This document shows positions 1 to 9,450 of a stretch of 49,381 nucleotides of DNA, piece by piece. Each line of letters opens with the position of its first letter. Within the stretch, counting starts at the first letter, position 1. The notes beneath the pieces were generated by a model, which was not told where the DNA came from, ran no database searches, and was given only the letters and a program-made list of their open reading frames with translations. Source of the stretch: an uncultured Rhizobiaceae group bacterium. GTDB lineage: Bacteria; Pseudomonadota; Alphaproteobacteria; Rhizobiales; Rhizobiaceae. The position numbers and the translations under genes were made by a program. The stretch spans positions 1 through 49,381 of the forward strand of contig CANMVS010000029.1 in assembly GCA_947501445.1 (NCBI GenBank), read 5' to 3'.

Positions 1-52
1 ACGACGCCTGCGGCAGGCTGGAAACTCAATCGTAGAAGTGTTACAATATGTC

Positions 53-119
53 ATCATCGATCTCTTGCGATAATTCAATGTAAGCAACTGAATTATAACG
101 CAAATAAGAGATCGATGGT
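53..119. repeat. Long imperfect inverted repeat downstream of pssA
   Basis: The outer arms ATCGATCTCTT (56-66) and AAGAGATCGAT (106-116) are perfect complements and extend by a few pairs. The inner arms ATAATTCA (70-77) and TGAATTAT (89-96) are also complementary, with GCG (67-69) facing CGC (99-101) across small bulges. The whole could form a ~65-nt hairpin or cruciform just past the pssA stop codon. No clear T-run follows it, so a classic terminator is uncertain; a small palindromic element or an mRNA 3'-end structure is equally possible. Confidence 0.6.
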
Positions 120-142
120 ACCTCTTTTATGAAATATTCGGG

Positions 143-964
143 TTAGGTGCCGTCGTCACCTGCAGCTTCAGTTTCACTGCCATAGCGCTTACGCCAGGCG
201 CGGGCACCAAATGGGAGCGTCAGCAGATATAATACTGTGGTGGCCGTCATGGTTTCCCACGTATAGGTCATCAGCAGCGCGACATATACCACAATCACCA
301 GCATCAGCGGGAACACCAGGTCGCGCCTGATACGCTGCCCGATTGCCTTGCCCGAATATACCGGAACCCGGCTTACCAGCAGAAATGCGATCAACAGCGT
401 ATAGGCGGATGCCAAATAGGCAAATGTGGTGCTGATATCGACACCCAGAAATCCGATATAAACCGGAAACAGCACGAGCATTGCGCCGCCTGGCGCCGGA
501 ATCCCAAGAAAATAATCTGACTGCCACGTCGCCTTTGTCTCGCGCTCTTCCATGACATTGAATCGTGCGAGCCTCAGCCCCATGGCGATGGCATAGGTCA
601 TGGCAGCGATCCACCCGAGGGAACGGACCTGATCAAGCAGATAGACATAAAGAACAAGTGCAGGAGCGACGCCAAAATTGACGATATCGGCGAGCGAATC
701 CATTTGCGCACCGAACTTGGTTGTTGATTTCAAAAGCCGTGCAACCCGACCATCAACAGCATCGAGGAAAGCAGCCAGAAGAACCATGGCCACTGCCAGC
801 TCGAAGCGCTGCTCAAAGGCAAGACGAATGCCTGTCAGTCCCGCACAGATTGCCAGTGCAGTTATCAGATTGGGGATCATCATCCGCACGGATATATCGC
901 GCAGGCGCGGCCCCCTGCCCTCATCATCATCACGCGGATCGAAAGGTGAAAAACCTGTATCCAT
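143..964 (-). CDS. pssA: CDP-diacylglycerol--serine O-phosphatidyltransferase
   Basis: Makes phosphatidylserine from CDP-diacylglycerol and serine at the inner membrane, the step before Psd in phosphatidylethanolamine synthesis. The 273-residue protein carries the CDP-alcohol phosphotransferase signature around residues 68-93: D68, D71-G72, A75-R76, G85, D89 and D93. Several hydrophobic segments follow (about 97-115, 160-178, 185-200, 215-232 and 238-250). This is the small integral-membrane PssA type, not the soluble enterobacterial type. It begins 5 bp after the psd stop codon, so the two form an operon read psd then pssA. The first ~25 residues are charged and soluble, as is common in this subfamily. 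Confidence 0.95.
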   Translation of the reverse strand: MDTGFSPFDPRDDDEGRGPRLRDISVRMMIPNLITALAICAGLTGIRLAFEQRFELAVAMVLLAAFLDAVDGRVARLLKSTTKFGAQMDSLADIVNFGVAPALVLYVYLLDQVRSLGWIAAMTYAIAMGLRLARFNVMEERETKATWQSDYFLGIPAPGGAMLVLFPVYIGFLGVDISTTFAYLASAYTLLIAFLLVSRVPVYSGKAIGQRIRRDLVFPLMLVIVVYVALLMTYTWETMTATTVLYLLTLPFGARAWRKRYGSETEAAGDDGT

Positions 965-969
965 GACGC

Positions 970-1668
970 CTAAGCCTTCCGCGAAACGGTCTTGCCCTTG
1001 GCGGACTTGAATTCAGCAAGGACTGTCTCACCGGCAATAGCTGTCTGGTCAAGACAGACCCTTGGTGTGGCATCCATTGGCAGGAATACATCCAGACGGG
1101 AACCGAACCTGATAAGGCCGAAGCGCTCACCGGCACCCAACTGATCATTTGTATTGGTCCAGCACACGATACGGCGTGCCACCAGTCCGGCGATTTGAAC
1201 AACACCAATGGGCCCATGTGCGGAATCAATGACCATGCCATTGCGTTCATTTTCCTCACTGGCCTTGTCCAGTTCAGCATTGAGAAAACTGCCGGAACGA
1301 TAGACAATCTGCGTAACGTTGCCACTCATCGGTGCCCGGTTCACATGGCAATTGAAGACATTCATGAATACCGAAATACGCAGCATTTCCTCATCACCAA
1401 GGCCAAGCTCCTGTGGCGGTTTCATTTTGATGATCGACGAGACACGCCCATCAGCCGGGCTGATCACCAGGTCATCATCCAATGGCGTAACCCGCTCGGG
1501 GTCGCGGAAAAAATAGGCACACCAGGCGGTGAGCAGCAGACCAATCCAGAACAGGGGATCCCAAATCCATCCCAGCACCAAAGATCCAGCCAGAAAGGCA
1601 AGGATAAATTTGTAGCCTTCCTTATGTACAGGCACCATGGTGTTTGAGATCGTATTGTATAGGCTCAT
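970..1668 (-). CDS. psd: Phosphatidylserine decarboxylase proenzyme
   Basis: Decarboxylates phosphatidylserine to phosphatidylethanolamine. This is the short Psd type (232 residues) common in alphaproteobacteria. The self-cleavage site is visible as FGSR at residues 188-191; Ser190 would become the pyruvoyl prosthetic group of the small alpha chain. Two adjacent hydrophobic segments near residues 21-53 anchor the enzyme. The reading frame is open further upstream, but the start at 1668 is preceded by GGGGAG seven bases away and gives the usual family N-terminus, so the longer form is rejected. It lies 5 bp upstream of pssA and is clearly cotranscribed with it. Confidence 0.95.
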   Translation of the reverse strand: MSLYNTISNTMVPVHKEGYKFILAFLAGSLVLGWIWDPLFWIGLLLTAWCAYFFRDPERVTPLDDDLVISPADGRVSSIIKMKPPQELGLGDEEMLRISVFMNVFNCHVNRAPMSGNVTQIVYRSGSFLNAELDKASEENERNGMVIDSAHGPIGVVQIAGLVARRIVCWTNTNDQLGAGERFGLIRFGSRLDVFLPMDATPRVCLDQTAIAGETVLAEFKSAKGKTVSRKA

Positions 1669-1891
1669 TGGTTGTCTCCCCTGGCCGCCATAAGCAATTC
1701 CTGTAGCCGTGGCATCATTATGTGCCAATCGGCCAAGCTGCATCCTGCTGCGCAGCGCTCGCATTCATCCGGATTCATTTCAAAGCACTGTTCAGACGCG
1801 ATATCTACACCACGACACGGCCAGTGTAACGCCATTTATTGCACTGCAAAGCGCTTTTCAGAAACCTTTGTTTACTGAGGCTATCACCAGA

Positions 1892-3778
1892 TCAGTCGAA
1901 GGGCCGTTTGCGCACAATGATGCCAAGTTCATCATGTTCGCGGAAGTCCTTGAGTTTTTCTTCTGTTTCACGTGCCTCGCGCTGGCGATTCCACATATCC
2001 AGATACAACCCCTTGTGGGCCAGCAGTTGCTGATGCGTGCCCCGTTCGGCAATGCCACCATCCTGCAGCACAATTATCTCATCAGCGCTGATAACTGTAG
2101 ACAGCCGATGCGCAATGACCAGTGTGGTGCGCCCACGACTGACGTAGTCCAGTGCCGATTGAATTTCCTGCTCGGTTGCACTGTCCAGAGCTGACGTTGC
2201 CTCATCAAGAATCAGAATTGGCGGCGCTTTGAGAATGGTGCGCGCGATCGCCACGCGCTGTTTTTCTCCACCCGACAATTTCAGACCACGCTCGCCAACG
2301 GGGGTCGCAAGCCCCTGCGGCAACCCACGAATGAAATCACCAATCTGGGCCATCTCAGCCGCCTGCATCAGTTCTTCCTGGCTGGCGTCTGTGCGCCCGT
2401 AATGAATATTGTAAGCCAATGTGTCATTGAACAGCACAGTATCCTGGGGCACCATGCCAATGGCTGAACGCAATGATTTTTGCGTTACATCACGAATATC
2501 CTGATCATTGATGGTGATGGCACCTTCCTGCACATCATAAAACCGGAACAATAGTCGCGACAGTGTGGATTTGCCTGCACCCGATGGCCCGACAACGGCA
2601 ACGGTTTTACCGTGTGGCACTTCAAAGCTGATGCCTTTGAGTATCGGTCTGTCTTCATCGTAGCGAAAATGCACATCGTTGAAACGGATGGCTGCCGTGG
2701 AGGTGAGCAGGTCTATGGCATCCGGTTTGTCCAGAACCTCCTCTTCCACATCCAGCAGATCAAACATATGCTCAATATCAGTCAATCCCTGGCGAATTTC
2801 GCGATAGACAAACCCGATAAAATTCAGCGGGATCGACAATTGCATCAACATGGCATTGATAAAGACAAAGTCACCAATGGTTTGTTCACCACGCTGCACG
2901 GCCATGGCGGACATGACCATCATGATCGCCATACCGGCACCGAATATGATGCCCTGACCGATATTCAGCCAGCCGAGCGATGTCCAAATGCGGGTCGCGG
3001 CGTGCTCATAGCGCTCCATTGAATGGTCGTACCGGCGGGCTTCCATTTCCTCGTTGCCGAAGTATTTGACCGTCTCGTAATTCAGCAATGAGTCAATGGC
3101 TTTGGTATTGGCTTCCGTATCGGAATCGTTCATTTCGCGCCGAATGGAAATGCGCCAGTCACTGGCCCGCACGGTGAACCAGATGTAGAGCCAGACCACT
3201 ATGGCTGTGACGGCCACATAGGACCACCCGTAGGCAAAGCCGAAAATCGCTGCCACCAGTGCAAATTCAAGCAGCGTCGGCAGCGTGTTCAAAATGGTAA
3301 AGCGAACAATCGATTCAATGCCTTTGACACCACGTTCGATGATGCGTGAAAGCCCTCCGGTTCTGCGCTCCAGATGAAAGCGCAGCGACAGGCGGTGAAT
3401 ATGAACAAAGGTGCGATAGGCCAGTTGGTGTACGGCATGCTGGCCAACTTTGGCAAACAGCGCATCGCGCAGCTGGTTGAATCCCAGTTGGATAATGCGC
3501 GCCAGATTGTAGGCGAGGACCAGCATCACCGGCGCAATCAGAACCGCCGGCAGAAAGCCCAGACCATCCTGGTTTCCATTGAGTGCATCGGTTGCCCATT
3601 TGAAAAAATAGGGAACAACCACTTGTGAAATTTTTGCAACGACAAGAAATCCGGCAGCCCAGATCACCCTGCGTTTGAGGTCTTTGCGATCTGACGGCCA
3701 CATGTAGGGCCAAAGATTCCTCAAGGTATGGAGAGGGTTGGCAGTTTCGGATTTAATCGTCTTTTTCTGATCGGACAA
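1892..3778 (-). CDS. ATM1-type ABC exporter (fused permease/ATPase half-transporter)
   Basis: A 628-residue half-transporter that should work as a homodimer in the inner membrane. Residues ~35-330 form a six-helix ABC exporter domain. The nucleotide-binding domain holds Walker A GPSGAGKST (397-405), the signature LSGGEKQR (from 501), Walker B ILILDEATS (from 521) and the H-loop His557. The overall sequence matches the ATM1/HMT1 subfamily, whose bacterial members export glutathione conjugates or metal-thiol adducts and confer metal tolerance, and whose mitochondrial relatives serve Fe-S assembly. The substrate here is inferred from family only. It is transcribed alone; the upstream LysM gene ends in a terminator-like hairpin, and an unremarkable ~220-bp gap separates it from psd. 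Confidence 0.9.
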   Translation of the reverse strand: MSDQKKTIKSETANPLHTLRNLWPYMWPSDRKDLKRRVIWAAGFLVVAKISQVVVPYFFKWATDALNGNQDGLGFLPAVLIAPVMLVLAYNLARIIQLGFNQLRDALFAKVGQHAVHQLAYRTFVHIHRLSLRFHLERRTGGLSRIIERGVKGIESIVRFTILNTLPTLLEFALVAAIFGFAYGWSYVAVTAIVVWLYIWFTVRASDWRISIRREMNDSDTEANTKAIDSLLNYETVKYFGNEEMEARRYDHSMERYEHAATRIWTSLGWLNIGQGIIFGAGMAIMMVMSAMAVQRGEQTIGDFVFINAMLMQLSIPLNFIGFVYREIRQGLTDIEHMFDLLDVEEEVLDKPDAIDLLTSTAAIRFNDVHFRYDEDRPILKGISFEVPHGKTVAVVGPSGAGKSTLSRLLFRFYDVQEGAITINDQDIRDVTQKSLRSAIGMVPQDTVLFNDTLAYNIHYGRTDASQEELMQAAEMAQIGDFIRGLPQGLATPVGERGLKLSGGEKQRVAIARTILKAPPILILDEATSALDSATEQEIQSALDYVSRGRTTLVIAHRLSTVISADEIIVLQDGGIAERGTHQQLLAHKGLYLDMWNRQREARETEEKLKDFREHDELGIIVRKRPFD

Positions 3779-3838
3779 GGAAATGCCTTCAAGTGTTTTC
3801 CCGATATCCCGGTCGCGGGCAGCTGTTCTGCCGACGCC

Positions 3839-3868
3839 AAAAGGCGGCGATTATCGGGAATCGCCGCC
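3839..3868 (-). terminator. Rho-independent terminator after the LysM gene
   Basis: Read on the minus strand, a 10-bp perfect stem (arms 3859-3868 and 3843-3852; GGCGGCGATT pairing with AATCGCCGCC) with a 6-nt loop is followed by four T (3842-3839). It lies ~60 bp past the stop of the LysM gene and upstream of the ABC exporter, and would separate the two transcripts. Confidence 0.8.
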
Positions 3869-3926
3869 GCGCACATTAGATAGGCTCAAAACTAAACCCG
3901 TCAAGCAAATTGGTCGTTGAATTGCG

Positions 3927-5939
3927 TTACCTTCGAATTCGCTTGCGATGCAGTTCTTCTGAATTGTCAAGCGGCTCATCCGGCACCATGAATATCTGAC
4001 CCGGTTCAATGAAATCCGGGTTCTTGATCTTGTCTTCATTGGCCAGATAAATGGTTGTATAGCGAACACCGCGCCCGTAAATCCGCCGCGATATCTGCCA
4101 TAACGTATCGCCACGCCGAATTATGACTGAACTGTCACGGGCCTCAAGCGCCGGTTGCACAACCGTGGTCGGCTCAGATGAAGGCGCGCTTGCAACCTGT
4201 TGCTGTGAATTTTGATCGCTGTCATCTGTCGCAGTTTCCGGCTCGGCTGGCTTCGATGCAACAGCTGCAGGTCTCGTCACACTGTCATCAGCATCAGTCG
4301 TTTCAACAGATCCACCTGATGTCTCTCCACTATCGGTTTTGGTCGACGTAACAACCGGGGTGGCGTGTTTTGTACTGGCAGGTGCTGCAGACGCCTGATC
4401 CGTTTCGGCCGGTGCCTTCTCATCAGTTTTGGGTTGGCGAACCACGGTCGCAGCCTTTTCATCATCTGCCGCCACCGCAGCAACAAGCTCGCCTTCTGGC
4501 CTGGTAAACGGTACAGCCACCCGCATTGCTGCCTGGGCTCGACCGGGCATTATCAGGTCTGCACCAATTGTATGCTCTCCAACGCTGATTTCCTTTTGTG
4601 CCTCAACAAGGAACCGCCCGGTTGGGCTGACCTGGCTTGAACCGATTTTTTCACCATTGGCGAAAACGTCGACAGTGCCACCCGGCGTGGCAGACCCGGC
4701 CACAAACATACGTCCGCTCTCGATTTCAACAGCATCAATACGCAAGGCAGGTTTGACGGCATCTTGCGGCGCTGCAGCCTGCGTATCTTCCATCTGCTTT
4801 TCACTAACCTGGTTTTTTGGAGCCTGCCCGGTTGCCGATGGTTCCACTTTGGCAATTTGCGTATCAGAGTCAGATTTCTGCTCAGCAGATTTGGCCATGT
4901 CAGAAGCAGTGTCTGTTGAACCACTTTGCGCTGGTGCAGTTTCAGTTTTTGCCGTTGTTTCCACCACGTTTTTCTCGTCACTCGCCTGACCTGCAACGGT
5001 TACAGCCTCACCCGCAACAGACGGCTCTTCGGAATTGTCCTCAGACGTTTTGGACGTTTGACTTTCAACCACACCGCTATCTTGCGTCGCTGGTTCAGAC
5101 TTTGTCATTTCAGACGATTTTGCCTCTGAATCAGCACCTTCAACAGCGGTGTTTTTGGCCCCAGCGCCCTGCGCATCTGTTGCCGTTGCCGGTTTCATCT
5201 CGTCCTGTGATGATTTTTCAGCCACAGTCTGACGATCGACCGGTGCAGCCGTTGCCTGCTCTTTGTCCTCTTTCACATCCGGTTCGGATGTGTTTGCCTC
5301 AACGGGGGCCTGCGAAACGGTGGCACTGGCCACCTCCTGCGAAGCACCTTGCGGGCTGGTCAGAATACGGCTTGCTTCACCTGGTCTGGTTAGCATCACC
5401 AAAAGTTCTTCAGGATTTTCCTGCGGAACACTGACTGTTGCCACCTCCTGAGATTGGGTCGAATTGCCACCGGCACCAACAGCACGCAGGATGATTTCAT
5501 AGTCGCCCGGTGCAAGTGGGTTTTCCATAACCGCAGCAAAATCGCCTGACGGACCAACAGTTGCCTTTGACAAAACCTGTTCACCATTGACGATTTCGAT
5601 CGTGGTACCCGGATCAGCCCGGCCGGCAATCAGCGTGGAACCGTCGGGTTCAACACGAACGATATCAAAACGCGGCTCAGCGATAACAACGCTGGGGTCG
5701 GCACCGCTATCTGCTGTGCTTCCAGCTTGAGTGCCGGCCTGCTCGGTTGCAGATGTATCCGTCTGCTTTTGGGCGGTATCTTCAACTTTACCCTGCTGCG
5801 TTTCCTGACCTGTTGCATCAGCGTTCATTTCGGTCTTTGGCTGCCATCCGAAGGGGTCTTCAGAATAGAGATAGCCACCAAATAGGATGACGATCACGAC
5901 ACCGATTATTGCCCACAGGCGGTTATTGTTTTTCTTCAT
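3927..5939 (-). CDS. Membrane-anchored LysM protein with Ig-like domains and long low-complexity linkers
   Basis: 670 residues. A single N-terminal hydrophobic segment (about residues 8-24, after a Lys/Asn-rich start) anchors it in the inner membrane with the bulk in the periplasm. A first Ig-like segment lies near residues 90-180 and a second near 390-480. Both share the pattern 'I-G-A-DPG-T/V-V-NGE'. They are separated by long Thr/Ser/Ala/Glu/Gln-rich linkers with few hydrophobic residues. The C-terminus is one LysM domain (about 610-660, with RGDTLWQIS and a following PGQIFMVP), which should bind peptidoglycan. The start at 5939 has GGAG six bases upstream; an open frame extends further but lacks this and would bury the anchor. 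A structural role between membrane and peptidoglycan is inferred. Similar LysM proteins are widespread in Hyphomicrobiales and their function is poorly known. Confidence 0.85.
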   Translation of the reverse strand: MKKNNNRLWAIIGVVIVILFGGYLYSEDPFGWQPKTEMNADATGQETQQGKVEDTAQKQTDTSATEQAGTQAGSTADSGADPSVVIAEPRFDIVRVEPDGSTLIAGRADPGTTIEIVNGEQVLSKATVGPSGDFAAVMENPLAPGDYEIILRAVGAGGNSTQSQEVATVSVPQENPEELLVMLTRPGEASRILTSPQGASQEVASATVSQAPVEANTSEPDVKEDKEQATAAPVDRQTVAEKSSQDEMKPATATDAQGAGAKNTAVEGADSEAKSSEMTKSEPATQDSGVVESQTSKTSEDNSEEPSVAGEAVTVAGQASDEKNVVETTAKTETAPAQSGSTDTASDMAKSAEQKSDSDTQIAKVEPSATGQAPKNQVSEKQMEDTQAAAPQDAVKPALRIDAVEIESGRMFVAGSATPGGTVDVFANGEKIGSSQVSPTGRFLVEAQKEISVGEHTIGADLIMPGRAQAAMRVAVPFTRPEGELVAAVAADDEKAATVVRQPKTDEKAPAETDQASAAPASTKHATPVVTSTKTDSGETSGGSVETTDADDSVTRPAAVASKPAEPETATDDSDQNSQQQVASAPSSEPTTVVQPALEARDSSVIIRRGDTLWQISRRIYGRGVRYTTIYLANEDKIKNPDFIEPGQIFMVPDEPLDNSEELHRKRIRR

Positions 5940-6207
5940 TTTTTTCTCCAGCCGTCCCAGCGCACGAACAGCAGCGCTGTATGCAATCGGATTACACTGA
6001 ATCCGTCCCCCGTAATGTGTTTTACAGCGCAAACCCACAGGAAAGCGTGATGTAGCGCCACAAAACCGGACCAAACTAGACTTTTTACCCTATCGTCACA
6101 AGCACCTGACACCAAAGGAATTGGGAATTGGGATAATCTGGCGAAAGCCATGCGACATCGCCTCCGTATTACTTGACGTCTTCGGATACATCATGCTCTT
6201 TCATTTG

Positions 6208-6816
6208 ATGTCTCAGAATCGATCAATATGCGTCTATTGTGGCTCACAGCCCGGAAACAACCCACGCTACGAGGCTGCTGCCCGTACCCTTGGTCAATCA
6301 ATAGCCAACCACGATATACGCCTGGTCTACGGCGGTGGAACCCATGGACTTATGGGCGCTGTGGCACGGGCCGTTTTGGCCAAAAACGGCCTTGTAACAG
6401 GCATTATCCCACAGTTTCTACAAAGCCGGGAAGCCGCAAACGGTGCCGACCTGACCTTTGATGAATTGGTTGTGACCGAGGATATGCATACACGCAAGCA
6501 CACGATGTTTGAAAAATCCGGCGCGTTTGTTGCCTTGCCCGGTGGTATCGGCACGCTTGAAGAAATTATCGAGATCATGACGTGGGCCCAACTCGGCCGC
6601 CATACGCGACCGATGGTTCTGGCCAATATCAACGGCTTCTGGGATCCCCTGCTTGCATTGCTGGAGCAGATGAAATCTGCAGATTTTCTGCATACCGAAC
6701 ATCTCGCACGGCCCTTGGTGGTATCTGATCCCGGTGAAATTGTTCCGACCATTCTAAGGGCCTGGGACAGCGGAAATGTCAGCGCAGGCGCGCCTGATGT
6801 GATTGACAGGATGTAA
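6208..6816 (+). CDS. LOG-family protein (TIGR00730; cytokinin riboside monophosphate phosphoribohydrolase fold)
   Basis: A 202-residue Rossmann-fold protein of the family once annotated as lysine decarboxylase. The diagnostic motif PGGIGTLEE and the N-terminal VYCGS and GGGTHGLMG nucleotide-binding loops are present. LOG enzymes cleave nucleoside 5'-monophosphates, releasing free base and ribose 5-phosphate; in bacteria the physiological substrate is usually unknown. The frame also allows starts at 6193 and 6121; 6208 gives the family-typical N-terminus, but none has a strong ribosome binding site, so the start is uncertain. It is divergent from the LysM gene. Confidence 0.88.
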   Translation: MSQNRSICVYCGSQPGNNPRYEAAARTLGQSIANHDIRLVYGGGTHGLMGAVARAVLAKNGLVTGIIPQFLQSREAANGADLTFDELVVTEDMHTRKHTMFEKSGAFVALPGGIGTLEEIIEIMTWAQLGRHTRPMVLANINGFWDPLLALLEQMKSADFLHTEHLARPLVVSDPGEIVPTILRAWDSGNVSAGAPDVIDRM

Positions 6817-6849
6817 TCCTGCAAAGACACAATTTCGACAGGTAAGGGC

Positions 6850-7220
6850 AATGCAAACAAGGAACTTCTGAGCCAAAAAACACGCATAGCCAGTGTCCAG
6901 TGGCGCGCAGACCGGTTGAACAGCAAGAATCAACTTTACGATTAGTTTGACTATTAAGTGCGATCGGCGGCGGATTATGAGTCAGATTTTGTTGTTTTCC
7001 CTGAACTGTTCACCCTTGGGCCTTCGTCCCTTGAAAAACCTGTGAAAGCACAAAATGTTGTGGCACGTTCAGCGCAACATACCGGTGAATTTACACAAAT
7101 AAGGCATCATATTTGCCGATCTGGACCTATCGGCCCTTGCCTGGGCCAGACAGGAAGGATCAGTTCGCAATCTGAATGACCGCCGAAGTGATCTTTATGC
7201 CCTAACCTGGAAACGTTAGA
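6850..7220 (+). pseudogene. Carbon-nitrogen hydrolase (nitrilase superfamily), internally deleted remnant
   Basis: Two ends of one gene survive. Frame 1 from 6850 reads a family N-terminus (KTRIASVQW, then after two in-frame stops AADYESDFVVFPELFT), which includes the catalytic-Glu region of nitrilase-superfamily amidases. From about 7109 the sequence jumps to a typical C-terminus of the same family (IFADLDLSALAWARQ, then SVRNLNDRRSDLY), which shifts by one base near 7202 before reaching LTWKR and TAG at 7218-7220. Intact relatives, often fused behind a GNAT domain, have roughly 200 further residues between these parts, including the catalytic Lys and Cys. The gene is therefore dead through a large internal deletion, stops and a frameshift. 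A repeat copy overlaps its last bases. Confidence 0.75.
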
Positions 7221-7320
7221 TCGTTTCACATTTTGTCAAAAACGGAACAACGGTAACGGCCTTTGATTTTGTTGATGCATTCAGGTTTTGCCGATTCCAT
7301 CAAAACCTGAATTGCTCTAG
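7217..7320 (-). repeat. Dispersed intergenic palindromic repeat, copy 1 (reverse orientation)
   Basis: A ~104-bp element whose reverse complement matches the copy at 19539-19643 over its full length with few differences. It contains the hairpin arms CAGGTTTTG and CAAAACCTG around a 10-nt loop, a shared block TGCATCAACAAAATCAAAGG, and a conserved end GTGAAACGATCTAA. It fills the space between the hydrolase pseudogene and the GDPD gene. Confidence 0.9.
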
Positions 7321-7422
7321 GGTATCAATACAATAGTGGATTTGTAATATTACTGTTACGTTTAGTATGTCTTTGTTTGCCCAACGAAGACCTGTGTTTT
7401 CCTGCATAAAATGAGGACCAAT

Positions 7423-8661
7423 ATGAAGATCATCCCCAGACTGCTCAATTGTGCCGCTGTTTTATGCATTACCTTGACGGGTGCTGCCTATGCCAACGAC
7501 GGTAGTGGCGAAATCCAGCTGGGACCACGCCCGTTTTATCTTGTCGATGACATGGACGAAAGTGCACTCAAAAATAAGTTGAAACAGTGCGAGAATGGCC
7601 CATTCTATCGCACGGAATTTTCGATTTCCCACCGTGGTGCCCCTTTGCAGTTTCCCGAACACAGCGAGCAGTCTTACCGGGCAGCCGGCCATATGGGTGC
7701 GGGAATCATCGAATGTGATGTGACATTCACAAAGGATCGCGAACTTGTTTGCAGGCATTCCCAGTGTGATCTGCACAAAACAACCAATATATTGACGATG
7801 CCTGAAATTGCGTCCAGTTGCAGCGCCCCCTTTGTTCCGGCAAACGCGGCCAATGGAACCGAGGCATCAGCAAAGTGCTGCACATCAGACATAACATTAT
7901 CCCAGTTTCGTCAACTCAAGGGCAAAATGGACAGTGCCAACAAAAACGCGACCACGGTTGAAGAGTACCTTGGCGGGGGACAACCATGGCGCACTGAGCT
8001 TTACGCGACCAATGGCAAGCTGATGACATTTTCCGATTCCATTGAATTGTTCAAGGAACTGGGTGTCAAAATGACACCGGAACTCAAGGCGCCCCAGGTC
8101 AAGATGCCCTTTGAAGGCGACTTTACCCAGCAACAATATGCCCAAAAAATGGTGGATACCCTGCGAGACGCCAATGTCGAAGCTGGTGATGTCTTCCTGC
8201 AGTCATTCAATATTGGTGACATTGAGTACTGGGTAGAAAATGAACCTGCTTTTGGTGCCCAGGCGATACTTCTTGAAAGTCGCGGCAGACAGGGACTTGA
8301 TCCGGAAGATCCGTCCACATGGAACCCGTCCATGCAGACCCTTTATGATGATGGTGTTCGTTACATTGGTCCGCCATTGTGGATGCTGGTAAAAACAGGT
8401 CCTGACAGACGCCCTGTTCCATCAGCCTATGCCATAGCCGCAAAGGAAGCAGGGTTGAAGATCATCACCTGGTCTCTCGAGCGTTCAGGCCCACTGGCTG
8501 GCGGCGGCGGGTATTATTATCAAAGCATCAAGGACATCACCAATAATGACGGCGACATGATGGTTTTGGTTGATGTGCTGGCCAAGGAAGTCGGTGTTGC
8601 CGGAATATTCTCTGACTGGCCGGCAACTGTCACCTACTACGCCAATTGTAACGGTCTTTGA
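7423..8661 (+). CDS. Secreted glycerophosphodiester phosphodiesterase
   Basis: Hydrolyses glycerophosphodiesters, derived from deacylated phospholipids, to glycerol 3-phosphate and an alcohol. The 412-residue protein opens with a signal peptide (about residues 1-24, ending AAYA). The GDPD TIM-barrel signature is clear: HRGAP with His70-Arg71, Glu97-Cys-Asp99, and a second His at about 112 (CRHSQCD). The domain continues to the C-terminal ITWSLERSG and GIFSDWP motifs typical of the family. Its ten or so cysteines suit an extracytoplasmic, disulfide-bonded protein. GAGGA five bases before 7423 fixes this start; an ATG at 7411 overlaps that site. It is probably periplasmic and involved in phosphate or glycerol salvage. 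Confidence 0.92.
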   Translation: MKIIPRLLNCAAVLCITLTGAAYANDGSGEIQLGPRPFYLVDDMDESALKNKLKQCENGPFYRTEFSISHRGAPLQFPEHSEQSYRAAGHMGAGIIECDVTFTKDRELVCRHSQCDLHKTTNILTMPEIASSCSAPFVPANAANGTEASAKCCTSDITLSQFRQLKGKMDSANKNATTVEEYLGGGQPWRTELYATNGKLMTFSDSIELFKELGVKMTPELKAPQVKMPFEGDFTQQQYAQKMVDTLRDANVEAGDVFLQSFNIGDIEYWVENEPAFGAQAILLESRGRQGLDPEDPSTWNPSMQTLYDDGVRYIGPPLWMLVKTGPDRRPVPSAYAIAAKEAGLKIITWSLERSGPLAGGGGYYYQSIKDITNNDGDMMVLVDVLAKEVGVAGIFSDWPATVTYYANCNGL

Positions 8662-8703
8662 ACACAGGTATCAACGCGGCCACAGGCACCGGTCAGATAA
8701 ACC

Positions 8704-9450
8704 CTACAGGCCTCCGCCGATACGCAGAATGGAACCCGATGCATAGCTGGCCTTATCAGAGGCCAGCCAAAGTGCGGCCTCCGCAATATCCTGCGTGCTG
8801 GCCACCCGGCCAAGTGGAGCCAGTTTGGCGATCATAGCCGGACGTTGTGGATTACCTTCAGTCCTGTGAATGTCGGTATCTGCCGTGCCTGACTGAACGC
8901 AGTTCACCCGAATACCAAGAGAGCCAACCTCCTTTGCCAGACCAATTGTGAATGTCTCTATGGCACCTTTGGATGCGGCATAGTGAACATATTCTCCGGG
9001 ACTGCCGGTTGTAGCGGCAATGGACGATATATTGATAATGACACCGCCCCTGCCACCATTGGCCGTTGACATGTGGCGCACGGCGGATCGGGCGCAATAG
9101 ACAGAACCAAAGACGTTGACCGCGAAAGTGCGATGAAGCACGCTGTCATCAAGATGTTCCAAAGGTGTCGCCGACCCCACTACTCCTGCATTGTTTACCA
9201 ACAGGTCAGGGGATCCCAATGAACTGGTGCAGCGCTCAAACATCTCTTCCACGGCATCAGATGTGGCAATATCGGCTTTGATCGCAATCGCCTGTACCCC
9301 CTCACGACGGCACGCTTCAGCCACCATTTCGGCGCTTGCAGTATCGGACGCATAATTAATGCACACGTGATAACCGGATTTGGCTGCCAAACGGGCAGTT
9401 GCCGCGCCAATGCCACGACCGCCGCCGGTGATTATCGCGCATTTATCCAT
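8704..9450 (-). CDS. SDR-family NAD(P)-dependent oxidoreductase
   Basis: A 248-residue classical short-chain dehydrogenase/reductase. It has the TGGGRGIG cofactor loop at the N-terminus, NNAG in the middle, a Ser (INISS) and the catalytic YAASK motif, and a C-terminal GSILRIGGG that resembles 3-oxoacyl-ACP reductase-like SDRs. The substrate cannot be deduced. The start at 9450 has GGAGG six bases upstream; a TTG two codons earlier is less likely. It overlaps the end of rarD by 8 bp, so it is translationally coupled to it. Confidence 0.9.
   Translation of the reverse strand: MDKCAIITGGGRGIGAATARLAAKSGYHVCINYASDTASAEMVAEACRREGVQAIAIKADIATSDAVEEMFERCTSSLGSPDLLVNNAGVVGSATPLEHLDDSVLHRTFAVNVFGSVYCARSAVRHMSTANGGRGGVIINISSIAATTGSPGEYVHYAASKGAIETFTIGLAKEVGSLGIRVNCVQSGTADTDIHRTEGNPQRPAMIAKLAPLGRVASTQDIAEAALWLASDKASYASGSILRIGGGL

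Noticed and set aside
6327-6926. 199-codon minus-strand frame over the LOG gene
   Set aside because: It is antisense to a well-supported gene; no motif.
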